Assembly: GCF_004217135.1 (NCBI RefSeq)
Contig: NZ_SHKK01000001.1
Location: forward strand, 496,001 to 560,000
DNA from: Micromonospora violae
GTDB taxonomy: Bacteria > Actinomycetota > Actinomycetes > Mycobacteriales > Micromonosporaceae
Direction of reading: 5' to 3'
DNA length: 64,000 nucleotides
Shown here: positions 1 to 7,372 of the stretch, piece after piece
Position numbering within the stretch: position 1 is the stretch's first letter
How the letters are laid out: every line of letters begins with the position of its first letter
Position numbers and translations under genes: made by a program
The notes under the pieces: model-generated
The model's input: only the letters and a program-made list of their open reading frames with translations
What the model was told of the DNA's origin: nothing
Database searches by the model: none

Positions 1-24
1 GCTCTCACTGTTCGAGTAGTGGCC

Positions 25-55
25 TGGGCGGGGGCCCGGATCGGGCCCCCGCCCA
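25..55. terminator. GC-rich hairpin, likely terminator of the gene left of the window
   Basis: A 14-bp perfect stem (25-38 pairing with 42-55) closes on the loop GAT. There is no T tract, as is usual in high-GC actinobacteria. A frame ending at the TAG at 17-19 (last codons read LSLFE) may be the tail of an upstream gene, but five codons cannot establish that. Confidence 0.55.
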
Positions 56-78
56 GCCCCGTGCCGAAGGGTCGCCTC

Positions 79-1158
79 ATGACCGTCACCCCGCTGCGCC
101 GGGCGCTCGTCGTCCTCGCCGTCGCGTCCCTCCCGGTTGTGGCCGCGCCGAGCGCGGCGGCGGCGGAACCGGACCCGAAGGCGCTGACCTGGACGGTCCA
201 ACCGGCCACCGCGAGTGGCCCGGACCAACGCCGGTGGATCAACGCCAGCCTCGACCCGGGGCAGAGCGTGACCGAGCACCTGGCGGTACGGAACTTCAGC
301 CGCAGCGCCGTCGCCTTCTCCCTGAAAGCCGCCGACGGCTACCTCACCGACAAGGGCCGCTTCAACATGCTGTCGTCCGACCGGCCCTCGGTCGACGGCG
401 GCACCTGGATCGACGTGCAGGAGAAGGTCACCGTCGGCCCCAACGAGACGCGGGTGGTGCCGTTCACGATCACGGTGCCCCGAGACGCCACACCGGGCGA
501 CCATCCGGCCGGCATCGCCGCGACCGTCACCAGCACCGGCGGCACGGTCAACGTCGAGAGCCGCGTCGGGTTCCGGGTCATGCTGCGGGTCAACGGCACC
601 GCGCGGGCGGCCCTGGCCGTCCGGGGGCTCGGCGTGACGTACTCCCCGTCGTGGAATCCGTTCGCCGGTGGGCGCGTACGGGTGCGATACACCGTCGAGA
701 ACGACGGCAACGTCTGGGTCAGCGGAACGAGTCGGGTGGCGATCTCCGACCTGCTCGGCCGGACCGGCCACGACGCCACCGGCGCGGTGGAGGAGTTGCT
801 CCCCGGCGGCGGTCGGCAGGTGGAGACGCGGGTTGACGGCGTCTGGGCGCTGGGCCGTCTCCGTACGACCGTCAGCACGTCGCCGACGCTGCTCGGCGAC
901 GCCCAGGCCGGGGCCGACCTCCGGCCGGCGTCCGCCACCGTCACCACCTGGGTCGTGCCGTGGGCGCAGCTCGCCCTGCTGGGTCTGCTCGCCGTCGCGC
1001 TGCTGGGGCTGCGGGCGGTGGCCCGGCACCGGCGGCGTCGGCTGGCCGGGCTGCTGGCCCGCGCCCGACAGGAGGGCCGGCAGGAGGGTCAGGAGGCGGT
1101 GCTCGTCGGGGGCGCGCCCGCCGGTGCCGAGCCCGACGCGGGCGACGCCCGCCGGTAA
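79..1158 (+). CDS. Secreted, membrane-anchored DUF916-like (WxL-associated type) surface protein
   Basis: A 359-aa protein. The ATG at 79 is chosen over an earlier in-frame ATG at 19 because GAAGGG (66-71) sits 7 nt before it and because it starts directly with a signal peptide (MTVTPLRRALVVLAVASLPV, cleavage near AAAAEP). The middle has beta-rich 'TWTVQPATASGP...WI' and 'VRNFSRSAVAFSLKAADGY' segments typical of DUF916-like, WxL-type cell-wall-binding proteins. A single hydrophobic helix near residues 300-320 (WAQLALLGLLAVALLGLRAV) is followed by an Arg-rich cytoplasmic tail, giving type I topology. Family knowledge suggests a cell-envelope role. The ligand is unknown. No sortase motif is seen, so anchoring is by the C-terminal helix. 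Confidence 0.7.
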   Translation: MTVTPLRRALVVLAVASLPVVAAPSAAAAEPDPKALTWTVQPATASGPDQRRWINASLDPGQSVTEHLAVRNFSRSAVAFSLKAADGYLTDKGRFNMLSSDRPSVDGGTWIDVQEKVTVGPNETRVVPFTITVPRDATPGDHPAGIAATVTSTGGTVNVESRVGFRVMLRVNGTARAALAVRGLGVTYSPSWNPFAGGRVRVRYTVENDGNVWVSGTSRVAISDLLGRTGHDATGAVEELLPGGGRQVETRVDGVWALGRLRTTVSTSPTLLGDAQAGADLRPASATVTTWVVPWAQLALLGLLAVALLGLRAVARHRRRRLAGLLARARQEGRQEGQEAVLVGGAPAGAEPDAGDARR

Positions 1159-1218
1159 CCCCCGACGCGAGGGGATCGCGTCGAGGGCCCGTGGCGGGGC
1201 GTCGCCCGGCCCACCAAC

Positions 1219-2532
1219 TCAGGGCTTGGTCTGGTCGAGCAGCCAGCGCAGGATGCTGGCGTCCTCATAGGTCGGCCCGAATGCCGCGTGGTAGTCCGGC
1301 GACGAGAACGCGACGTCGGCGTACTCGGTGTAGCGCACCAGGTCGGCGGCCTGCTCGGCGGTCTTGCCCCGGGCGACGTACGCCTGTCGCAGCATCGCGC
1401 TGGAGTTGCGCGCGCCCGAGACGTTGAGCAGGTGGTCGTGCTCGCCGTGCGTGATCCACACCGGCACCTCGGCCGCCGCGATGGCGGTCGCCTGGGTGGC
1501 GTTGACCGGGAAGCCACCGGTCACCAGCCCACCGGCGAACAGGTCCGGGCGCTTGGCGAACGCCTCCCAGAGCAGTTGGGAGCCGTACGACACGGTGCTC
1601 GCGTACACCCGGCTGGTGTCCACCGCGAACTGGCCGACGAACTGGTCGAGCAGCTTGACCAGCAGCTCCGCCTCGGCGACCCCACCGACGCGCTGGTGCT
1701 GGGGGGCCAGGACGATGACGTCCTCGGAGGTGCCGGTCCACTGCGGTTGGAGCCACGCGGTCGCCGGAATGTCGGCGGCGAGTTGGACACCGAGGTTGTC
1801 GCCGTCCCAGCCCATCCCGTGGCCGGGCAGGATGACCATCAGCGGGTACCGGCGGCCCGGCTGGTAGTTCTTCGGCAGGTGGTAGTGGTACGGCAGCACC
1901 ATGCCACCACTCAGGAACGAGCCGTAGCTGAACTCGTCGACCAGCTGGTTGACCGGCTTCTCGGTGAGCGGTCGGGATTCGCCCGGGGTGGCTCGGGCGA
2001 GCACCGGCCCCTTGCCGACCCCCCGGCCGGGCTGCCCGTGGACGTCCTTGCGTTGCACGACCCGGGTCGGCAGCTCGGGGTTGACCTTCACGGTGCAGAG
2101 GAAGGTCGGGCACTTGGAGACGATGACCGTCGAGCCACCGGTGTCGGCGGGGTCGAGCTCGACGATGACGTACCTGCCCGGTGCCGATCGGTGGTCGGCG
2201 CGGGTGCCCGGTACCTCGTTGGTGTAGGTGTGGGTGATCGTCCGGTCGGCGAGTTTCGGCAGGTCCTCGATGGGGTTGAAGCGGAAGTTGTAGATGGTGT
2301 CGGTGACCGAGAACGTGCCGGTGTCGAGGGTGCGGGGGTTGACGGCGGCGCCGTACTCGATCGCCACCGCCGAGACCTTCTGGCCGTACGTGTAGACGGT
2401 GGTGATCGGGGTGATGCTGCGGATTCCGTCGGCGTCACCCGGCCCGCCGTTCGGGCTGCCGTACGCCGTGCCGGAGGCGCCGGCCAGGACGAGGGTGGCG
2501 GCGAGCGGGATCAGTCCTTTGCGCAGTCTCAT
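1219..2532 (-). CDS. Secreted alpha/beta-hydrolase esterase (PHB-depolymerase/feruloyl-esterase-like)
   Basis: A 437-aa protein with signal peptide (MRLRKGLIPLAATLVLAGAS, cleavage near TAYGSP). Residues about 36-160 look like a beta-sandwich N-domain. The hydrolase domain begins near 205 with 'PYHYHLPKNYQPGRRYPLMV' and an oxyanion-type 'ILPGHGMGWDG'. The likely nucleophile is Ser315 in STVSYGSQ, a variant of GxSxG with Thr in place of the first Gly. Asp366 in HGEHDH and the His of DYHAAFG may complete the triad. Family resemblance is to extracellular esterases with an Ig-like N-domain. It is divergent from the pectate lyase gene, so acting on esterified plant cell wall (acetyl, methyl or feruloyl) is an inference from context. 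AAAGGA precedes the ATG. Substrate is not predictable from sequence. Confidence 0.72.
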   Translation of the reverse strand: MRLRKGLIPLAATLVLAGASGTAYGSPNGGPGDADGIRSITPITTVYTYGQKVSAVAIEYGAAVNPRTLDTGTFSVTDTIYNFRFNPIEDLPKLADRTITHTYTNEVPGTRADHRSAPGRYVIVELDPADTGGSTVIVSKCPTFLCTVKVNPELPTRVVQRKDVHGQPGRGVGKGPVLARATPGESRPLTEKPVNQLVDEFSYGSFLSGGMVLPYHYHLPKNYQPGRRYPLMVILPGHGMGWDGDNLGVQLAADIPATAWLQPQWTGTSEDVIVLAPQHQRVGGVAEAELLVKLLDQFVGQFAVDTSRVYASTVSYGSQLLWEAFAKRPDLFAGGLVTGGFPVNATQATAIAAAEVPVWITHGEHDHLLNVSGARNSSAMLRQAYVARGKTAEQAADLVRYTEYADVAFSSPDYHAAFGPTYEDASILRWLLDQTKP

Positions 2533-2613
2533 GCGAGTCCTTTCTCGAAGGTGGTGCGATCAGCCAGCGACGTGGACCGCGACGGGGACGGCAGGGGTCG
2601 GAGCGAGTCGGTC

Positions 2614-2629
2614 GCTAAACTGATTTAGC
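2614..2629. promoter_or_regulatory. Operator-like inverted repeat GCTAAA-N4-TTTAGC
   Basis: GCTAAACTGATTTAGC is a perfect 6-bp inverted repeat with a 4-bp spacer, about 80 bp upstream of the esterase ATG (minus strand). Size and symmetry fit a dimeric HTH repressor. It does not match the TGTKANCGNTMACA motif found in the arabinose locus, so it is probably bound by another regulator. Confidence 0.45.
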
Positions 2630-2760
2630 AGAGCATCGATGGCGGGCCCCGGCGGTGTCAATACCGCGCCCGCAACACGCCGGAGACCTGCCTCGCCGAG
2701 GGCATGGCCCGCCCGATCGACCTCCCGCGCGCACTGCAACAAACCTGCAAGCGTCAGCTA

Positions 2761-2823
2761 TTGCCTTGAGGGAAACCGCTTTCCTACGATTGCGTTACAT
2801 CGATGTTTCGGTTAGCGCTCAGG
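2761..2823 (+). promoter_or_regulatory. Probable pectate lyase promoter with two operator-like sites
   Basis: TTGCCT (2761-2766), an 18-bp spacer and TACGAT (2785-2790) form a plausible housekeeping promoter for the gene at 3019. The spacer holds GGAAACCGCTTTCC (2771-2784), a 5-bp inverted repeat. Just past the expected start of transcription lies GGTTAGCGCTCAGG (2810-2823). Its core GTTAGCGCTCA is the exact reverse complement of the core of the operator at 54383-54396. This suggests control by the LacI protein of the arabinose locus. The leader would be about 220 nt. Confidence 0.45.
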
Positions 2824-3018
2824 CGAGTAGGTGGCACCAGGAACACCCCACTCGCTCGACACATCCCTGCTTCCACCAGGGCTCGAGATGCCTCGATGAC
2901 ATTCCCGCGATTGACTACCGCCAATTCCTAAAGGGCGCCTGTCGGTGGATGCGGTTGCGATGGCGACGACCGTCGAGGTGAAGCCCTGGAACGAAGACGA
3001 ATGCGAAGGTGAGGCGAC

Positions 3019-4572
3019 ATGAGGCGATCAGTTGTGTTACGAGGTCAGGCGGTGCTGGCGACCGCCGCCGTGGTGATCGCGGTCGGGGTGAGCCTGCCGA
3101 GCCCGCAGGCGTCGGCGGCGGTCGGCAGCGCCACCGGCTACGCCACACAGAACGGTGGGACCACCGGCGGCGCGGGCGGGCAGACGGTGCGGGCCACCAC
3201 GGGCACGGCGATCCACGCGGCGCTGTGCGGTCGACCCAGCAGCAGCACCCCGATCACCATCGAGGTCACCGGGACCATCAACCACGGCAACACCAGCAAG
3301 GTGTCAGGGTCGAGCTGCAACACCGCGGCGGGCGTGATCGAGCTCAAGCAGATCAGCAACGTCACCATCATCGGGGTCGGCAGCGGTGCCCTCTTCGACC
3401 AGCTCGGCATCCACATCCGCGACTCCAGCAACATCATCATCCAGAACGTGACCGTGCGGAACGTCAAGAAGTCGGGCTCGCCCACCTCCAACGGTGGGGA
3501 CGCCATCGGCATGGAGAGCACGGTCCGCAACGTGTGGGTCGACCACGTCACCCTGGAGGCCTCGGGCGGCGAGTCCGAGGGGTACGACGGCCTCTTCGAC
3601 ATGAAGGACAACACCCAGTACGTGACGCTCTCCTACAGCATCCTGCGCAACTCCGGCCGTGGCGGACTCGTCGGGTCCAGCGAGAGCGACAGGTCCAACG
3701 GCTACATCACGTACCACCACAACCTCTACGAGAACATCGACTCCCGGACTCCGCTGTTGCGCGGCGGCATCGCCCACATCTACAACAACCACTACGTGAG
3801 CCTGCGCGAGTCGGGCATCAACTCCCGAGCCGGTGCCAGGGCCAAGGTGGAGAACAACTACTTCCGCAACTCCAAGGACGTGCTGGGCACGTTCTACACC
3901 GACGAGCGCGGGTACTGGCAGGTCAGCGGCAACATCTTCGACAACGTGACCTGGTCCAGCGCCGGCAGCGAGAACTACCCCGCCGGCCCCAACCCGACCT
4001 CCACCACCACGGTCAGCATCCCGTACTCGTACAGCCTTGACGGGGCGAGCTGCGTGCCGGAGATCGTCCGCCAGACGGTCGGCGCCAACACGGGCCTGAA
4101 GGTGTCGAACGGCAGTTGCTCGCCGCAGACTCCAGGGCCCACCACGCCGCCGCCGACCACGCCTCCGACTACGACGCCGCCGCCGACCACGCCGCCGCCC
4201 TCCGGCGGGACGAACCTCAGCATCGGTGCCGGCTCAGACGGCTCCAGCAAGGCCAGCGGGACCAGCTACGGCAATGTCCGGGACGGCAACCTGAGCACCT
4301 ACTGGTCGCCGACCGGATCGACCGGCACCATCTCGATCAAGTGGGGCTCCGCGACCCGGGTGAGCCGCGTGGTGATCCGTGAGCCGTCCGGCACCCAGGG
4401 CTCCATCGGCTCCTGGCAGCTGATCAACAACGACAACGGGGCGGTGCTGGCCGCCGGCAGCGGGGCGGGTTCGATCACCTTCTCCGCGACCGCGATGAGC
4501 AAGATCAACTTCAAGATCAACAGCTCCAGCGGTACGCCACGAGTCGGCGAGTTCGAGACGTACGCCAGCTAG
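3019..4572 (+). CDS. Secreted pectate lyase (PL1 family) with C-terminal discoidin-like module
   Basis: A 517-aa protein: signal peptide (cleavage near ASAAVG), a right-handed beta-helix PL1 domain to about residue 350, a Pro/Thr linker ([20 protein letters not shown]), then a 120-residue beta-sandwich resembling F5/8-type or pectin-binding modules. PL1 hallmarks are present: 'NVWVDHVTLEA' with the Ca-site region 'YDGLFDMKDNTQYVTLSYSI', and the catalytic-Arg region 'HHNLYENIDSRTPLLRGG' followed by 'HIYNNHYV'. It cleaves de-esterified homogalacturonan by Ca-dependent beta-elimination, outside the cell. GAAGGTGAGG (3004-3012) precedes the ATG. Regulation is probably shared with the arabinose locus through the site at 2810. 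Confidence 0.9.
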   Translation: MRRSVVLRGQAVLATAAVVIAVGVSLPSPQASAAVGSATGYATQNGGTTGGAGGQTVRATTGTAIHAALCGRPSSSTPITIEVTGTINHGNTSKVSGSSCNTAAGVIELKQISNVTIIGVGSGALFDQLGIHIRDSSNIIIQNVTVRNVKKSGSPTSNGGDAIGMESTVRNVWVDHVTLEASGGESEGYDGLFDMKDNTQYVTLSYSILRNSGRGGLVGSSESDRSNGYITYHHNLYENIDSRTPLLRGGIAHIYNNHYVSLRESGINSRAGARAKVENNYFRNSKDVLGTFYTDERGYWQVSGNIFDNVTWSSAGSENYPAGPNPTSTTTVSIPYSYSLDGASCVPEIVRQTVGANTGLKVSNGSCSPQTPGPTTPPPTTPPTTTPPPTTPPPSGGTNLSIGAGSDGSSKASGTSYGNVRDGNLSTYWSPTGSTGTISIKWGSATRVSRVVIREPSGTQGSIGSWQLINNDNGAVLAAGSGAGSITFSATAMSKINFKINSSSGTPRVGEFETYAS

Positions 4573-4628
4573 GGGTTGGTGCGCGGGTGGGAACGGCCGG
4601 TCGTGCCGCTCCCACCCGCGGACGTCTG

Positions 4629-5939
4629 TCAGGAATCCGTGGGCGGCAGGGTGTCCATGAAGGAGCTGACCGAGAAGACCGCCCGCCCCGGCCCGGCGGG
4701 ACCGTAACCGGGCGGGCTGGACAGCCCGTGCGCGTCCATCGTCGCCCGGTAGACCTCCAGCAACCGGACGTGGTATTCGAGCGGCGCGCCCTGCGGGTTC
4801 GTCCGGCCGAGCGGGGTGGTGGGCTCCGGGCACCAGGTGGTGAACCGGGGTGTGATCCCCCGGGACATGAAGTAGTCGAGCCCCTCGGCGGTGGAGTCGA
4901 TCGCCTCGTCGACGCTGGTGAAGCCGTGCGGGGCGGCCATCTCGACGCCCGCCACGAAGTTCGGAATCACGTTGCGGGGGCCGAACACCTCGGCCGAGTC
5001 GAGGATGCGCCGGTGCCACTCCTCCCGGCCGACGTAGCGCTCCTTGCCCGGGCAGTACAACTCGAACAACCGCTTGTCCCACACCTCGTAGTTGGGGTGG
5101 TAGATGCGGATCCCGTAGTCGTGGAAGCGCTGCACGTCGGCGCGGGGCAGCGCCTGGGCCACGACCTTACCGATCCAGCGGCCCGGGAACCGCTCCTCGA
5201 TCGCCTGCGCGTACCGGCCGTAGAAGTCGGCCTCGGCCAGCCCGTTGACCTGCGAGGTGATGCTGCCGCCGGTCAGCGTGTACGCCTGTGACGTGCGCTC
5301 GGTGTCGTGCCGGTCGATGATCTCCAGGGCCTCGAGGACCTCGTCGACCGGCTTGACCCCGGTGTACGGCCGGCCGGCCTGCTTGTGCTGCCGCCAGTTG
5401 TGGTTGATGTCGCAGTACTGGCACTCCTCCTTGGCACCGAAGTACTGGCAGACCCGGAACGCGGTGAGGTAGATGAGATAACCCCACTGGATCGTCGGGG
5501 CGACCTCCATCACCGATTTGCCGTTGCTGAGCGTGTGGCGGTAATACGCCGGCATCGGGGGCAGCCCGACGTCGGCGATCGGCCGTCCGTCCAGGAACAG
5601 GCGCAGTTGACCGTTGCTGTCGGTGCCGACGCGGTACGGCGAGCTCGGGTTGGTGCGCACCGACACGACCGTACGGCGAAGCTCGTACGGGCCACCGGTG
5701 AGCACGATCTCCTCCGGTGGCCGGCGCAGCGCGGCCGTCCCCAACTCCGGGAGCGTCCGGTGGTCGAAGGAGAAGATGAAGTACGACTTCGGCTTGACGT
5801 CGCCGTGCTCGTTGTCGGTCAGCGCGGCGTCGTCAAAGGCGAGCCCGCCACGCAGCAGGTCCTCCTTGATGACGGCTTCCCGCGGCACGTGTGGGAAACG
5901 GCTCATCAACTCTTCGATGAGGTCGGTGCGCGACGCCAT
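4629..5939 (-). CDS. Radical SAM enzyme of unassigned function, downstream of sodN
   Basis: A 436-aa protein. ATG at 5939 is chosen because GGAGG lies 6 nt upstream; a longer frame continues to 6104 but overlaps sodN. The cluster-binding motif is 'VCQYFGAKEECQYCDI', i.e. CX8CX2C rather than the canonical CX3CX2C. A SAM-contacting 'TLTGGSITS' follows about 80 residues later (position of the GGE motif), then 'QALPRADVQRFHDYGIRIYH' and a late Cys in 'PRFTTWCPEPTTPLG'. Residues 1-160 form an unrecognised N-terminal domain. It starts 61 bp after the sodN stop on the same strand, so co-transcription is likely. Reaction and substrate are unknown. Confidence 0.75.
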   Translation of the reverse strand: MASRTDLIEELMSRFPHVPREAVIKEDLLRGGLAFDDAALTDNEHGDVKPKSYFIFSFDHRTLPELGTAALRRPPEEIVLTGGPYELRRTVVSVRTNPSSPYRVGTDSNGQLRLFLDGRPIADVGLPPMPAYYRHTLSNGKSVMEVAPTIQWGYLIYLTAFRVCQYFGAKEECQYCDINHNWRQHKQAGRPYTGVKPVDEVLEALEIIDRHDTERTSQAYTLTGGSITSQVNGLAEADFYGRYAQAIEERFPGRWIGKVVAQALPRADVQRFHDYGIRIYHPNYEVWDKRLFELYCPGKERYVGREEWHRRILDSAEVFGPRNVIPNFVAGVEMAAPHGFTSVDEAIDSTAEGLDYFMSRGITPRFTTWCPEPTTPLGRTNPQGAPLEYHVRLLEVYRATMDAHGLSSPPGYGPAGPGRAVFSVSSFMDTLPPTDS

Positions 5940-6000
5940 GCGGTTCCTCCCGAACGTGGTGCGCCGAACCGGGTGGCCGGTGCCACCCGGTAGCGGCTGA

Positions 6001-6405
6001 TCAGCCCTGCTTCGTCTCCCAGAAGATCTTCGAGATCTCCTCGATCTTCCCGAGGAGCTGCTCGGCGACCGCCGGGTCCGCGGCGCCCTTCGCGCCGCCG
6101 GCACCTGCCAGCTTGGTCGCCTCGTTGAAGAGGCCGTGCAGCTGGGGGTACTTCTCGAAGTGCGGCGCCTTGAAGTAGTCGGTCCACAGGACCCAGAGGT
6201 GGTGCTTGACCAGCTCGGCCCGCTGCTCCTTGATGAGCAGCGCCCGGGTGCGAAACTCCGGATCGTCGCTGGCCTGGTACTTCTCCGAGATCGCCTTGAT
6301 CGACTCGGCCTCGATGCGGGCCTGCGCCGGGTCGTAGACCCCGCAGGGCAGGTCGCAGTGCGCGCTCGCGACGGTACGCGGGCGGAGAAGGCGGGACAGG
6401 TGCAT
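6001..6405 (-). CDS. sodN: Nickel superoxide dismutase precursor
   Basis: A 134-aa protein with the Ni-hook HCDLPCGVYDPAQ directly after a 15-residue leader (MHLSRLLRPRTVASA). Maturation must cleave before His16, so that His1, Cys2 and Cys6 of the mature enzyme bind nickel. The remainder is the expected four-helix bundle (ARIEAESIKAISEKYQ..., HHLWVLWTDYFKAPHFEKYP). It dismutates superoxide in the cytoplasm. The usual partner sodX (the leader-processing peptidase) is not adjacent. The next gene in the transcript is a radical SAM enzyme instead. AAGGGG sits upstream of the ATG. A promoter is recognisable at 6481-6509. Confidence 0.96.
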   Translation of the reverse strand: MHLSRLLRPRTVASAHCDLPCGVYDPAQARIEAESIKAISEKYQASDDPEFRTRALLIKEQRAELVKHHLWVLWTDYFKAPHFEKYPQLHGLFNEATKLAGAGGAKGAADPAVAEQLLGKIEEISKIFWETKQG

Positions 6406-6480
6406 CGGAATCCCCTTCGACGGTAGCGCTCAGCTGACGAACGTCCGGACGCGGCGGCCCCGACGTGATCATTCAGGGAC

Positions 6481-6509
6481 GCTAGAACCTCAACCGCGGT
6501 TCATGTCAA
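6481..6509 (-). promoter_or_regulatory. sodN promoter with palindrome inside the spacer
   Basis: On the minus strand a consensus TTGACA (6509-6504) is followed by a 17-bp spacer and TCTAGC (6486-6481). The spacer centres on AACCGCGGTT (6492-6501), a perfect 10-bp palindrome that extends as TGAACCG/CGGTTGA with one mismatch. A repressor bound there would block RNA polymerase. The sequence does not resemble the published Nur box (TTGCA half-sites). Confidence 0.5.
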
Positions 6510-6520
6510 GGCCGAGGTGA

Positions 6521-7318
6521 TCACGAGCGCTGCTTCCGGATGAGGGTCAGCAGTGCGGTGTGCGTCCGCTCGTCCGCGGCCACCACGAGACCGTCCCCAC
6601 CGGCGCGCAACGGCTCGCCGTCGAGCCCGCTGATCACACAGCCGGCCGCCTGGCAGAGCGCGATCCCGGCCGCGAAGTGGACGCTGTTGCGCAGGTCGTG
6701 GCGGTCCGTCACATAGGCGGCGCGCCGGCCGGCGGCGACCCAGGCCACGGCGAGGCTGGTGGAGACCACCCGGGGTCGGAACTGCTCGATGAAGCCCTCG
6801 TCCGTGAGCATGCGGGCAGCCAGGAAGACGTCCCGGTTGGGGAAGGGCGGGTCGAGGTTGAGGTCGACAAGCGTCGACTCGGCCGACGGTACGAGTCGCT
6901 CGTCCGTCCCCGCACCCCGGACGTACGCGGCGCTGCCGTCGGTCCAGAACACCTCATCGGCGAACGGGTCCGCCGAGGCCGCCACGGCGACGTCCGGCCC
7001 GCTGCGCAGAGCGACGTTGACCGAGGCCAGCATGGTCCGCGCGGCGAAGTTCAACGTGCCGCACAGCGGATCGACTAACCAGGTGCGCCCGTTGTCGCCC
7101 GTACCCGTGCGCCCGCTCTCCTCGGCCACCACGGCGTCGTCCGGATGCGCCTCAGCCAGGACGCCGAGGATGGCCTGCTCGGCCTCGACGTCGGCGGCGG
7201 TGGCGAAGTCGCCGCCGGTCTTCAGGACACGTGGCAGTGCGGTGCCGTACCGGGAGCGGACGACTGCGGCACCAGCTTGCGCCGCCGCGACGGCCAACTC
7301 GTGATCTGCGATCGACAT
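6521..7318 (-). CDS. Inositol-monophosphatase-like protein with missing metal ligands
   Basis: A 265-aa protein with the IMPase fold signature: 'TAADVEAEQAIL', 'VVAEESG' (GEE-type metal ligand region) and 'WLVDPLCGTLNFA'. In active enzymes the last motif is DP(I/L)DGT. Here the second Asp is Cys (codon TGC). The second signature, normally WDxAAG near the C-terminus, reads VHFAAG, so that Asp ligand is also absent. Two of the carboxylates that hold the catalytic Mg ions are therefore lost. Either metal coordination is altered or the protein is a non-catalytic homologue. The frame is intact with normal high-GC codon usage, arguing against recent decay. It stands alone upstream of the sodN promoter. 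Confidence 0.75.
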   Translation of the reverse strand: MSIADHELAVAAAQAGAAVVRSRYGTALPRVLKTGGDFATAADVEAEQAILGVLAEAHPDDAVVAEESGRTGTGDNGRTWLVDPLCGTLNFAARTMLASVNVALRSGPDVAVAASADPFADEVFWTDGSAAYVRGAGTDERLVPSAESTLVDLNLDPPFPNRDVFLAARMLTDEGFIEQFRPRVVSTSLAVAWVAAGRRAAYVTDRHDLRNSVHFAAGIALCQAAGCVISGLDGEPLRAGGDGLVVAADERTHTALLTLIRKQRS

Positions 7319-7372
7319 GCCCGCACCATAGGCGCTGCGGGAAACGTCGACGACGGCCGCACCGGACGCGGG

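Larger units (their letters stand above)
2533..3018. other. Divergent regulatory region between esterase and pectate lyase genes
   Basis: These 486 bases hold no credible gene. They contain three operator-like elements listed separately: the inverted repeat at 2614-2629, the promoter with internal palindrome at 2761-2790, and a LacI-type half-conserved site at 2810-2823. The region is visibly more AT-rich around 2750-2830 than its surroundings, as expected for a promoter. The rest (2640-2750 and 2830-3000) shows nothing I can name. Confidence 0.6.

Noticed and set aside
4147-4200. Repetitive CCGCCGACCACG stretch as a CRISPR or regulatory repeat
   Set aside because: It encodes the Pro/Thr linker of the pectate lyase in frame; repeats come from PTTPP codons.
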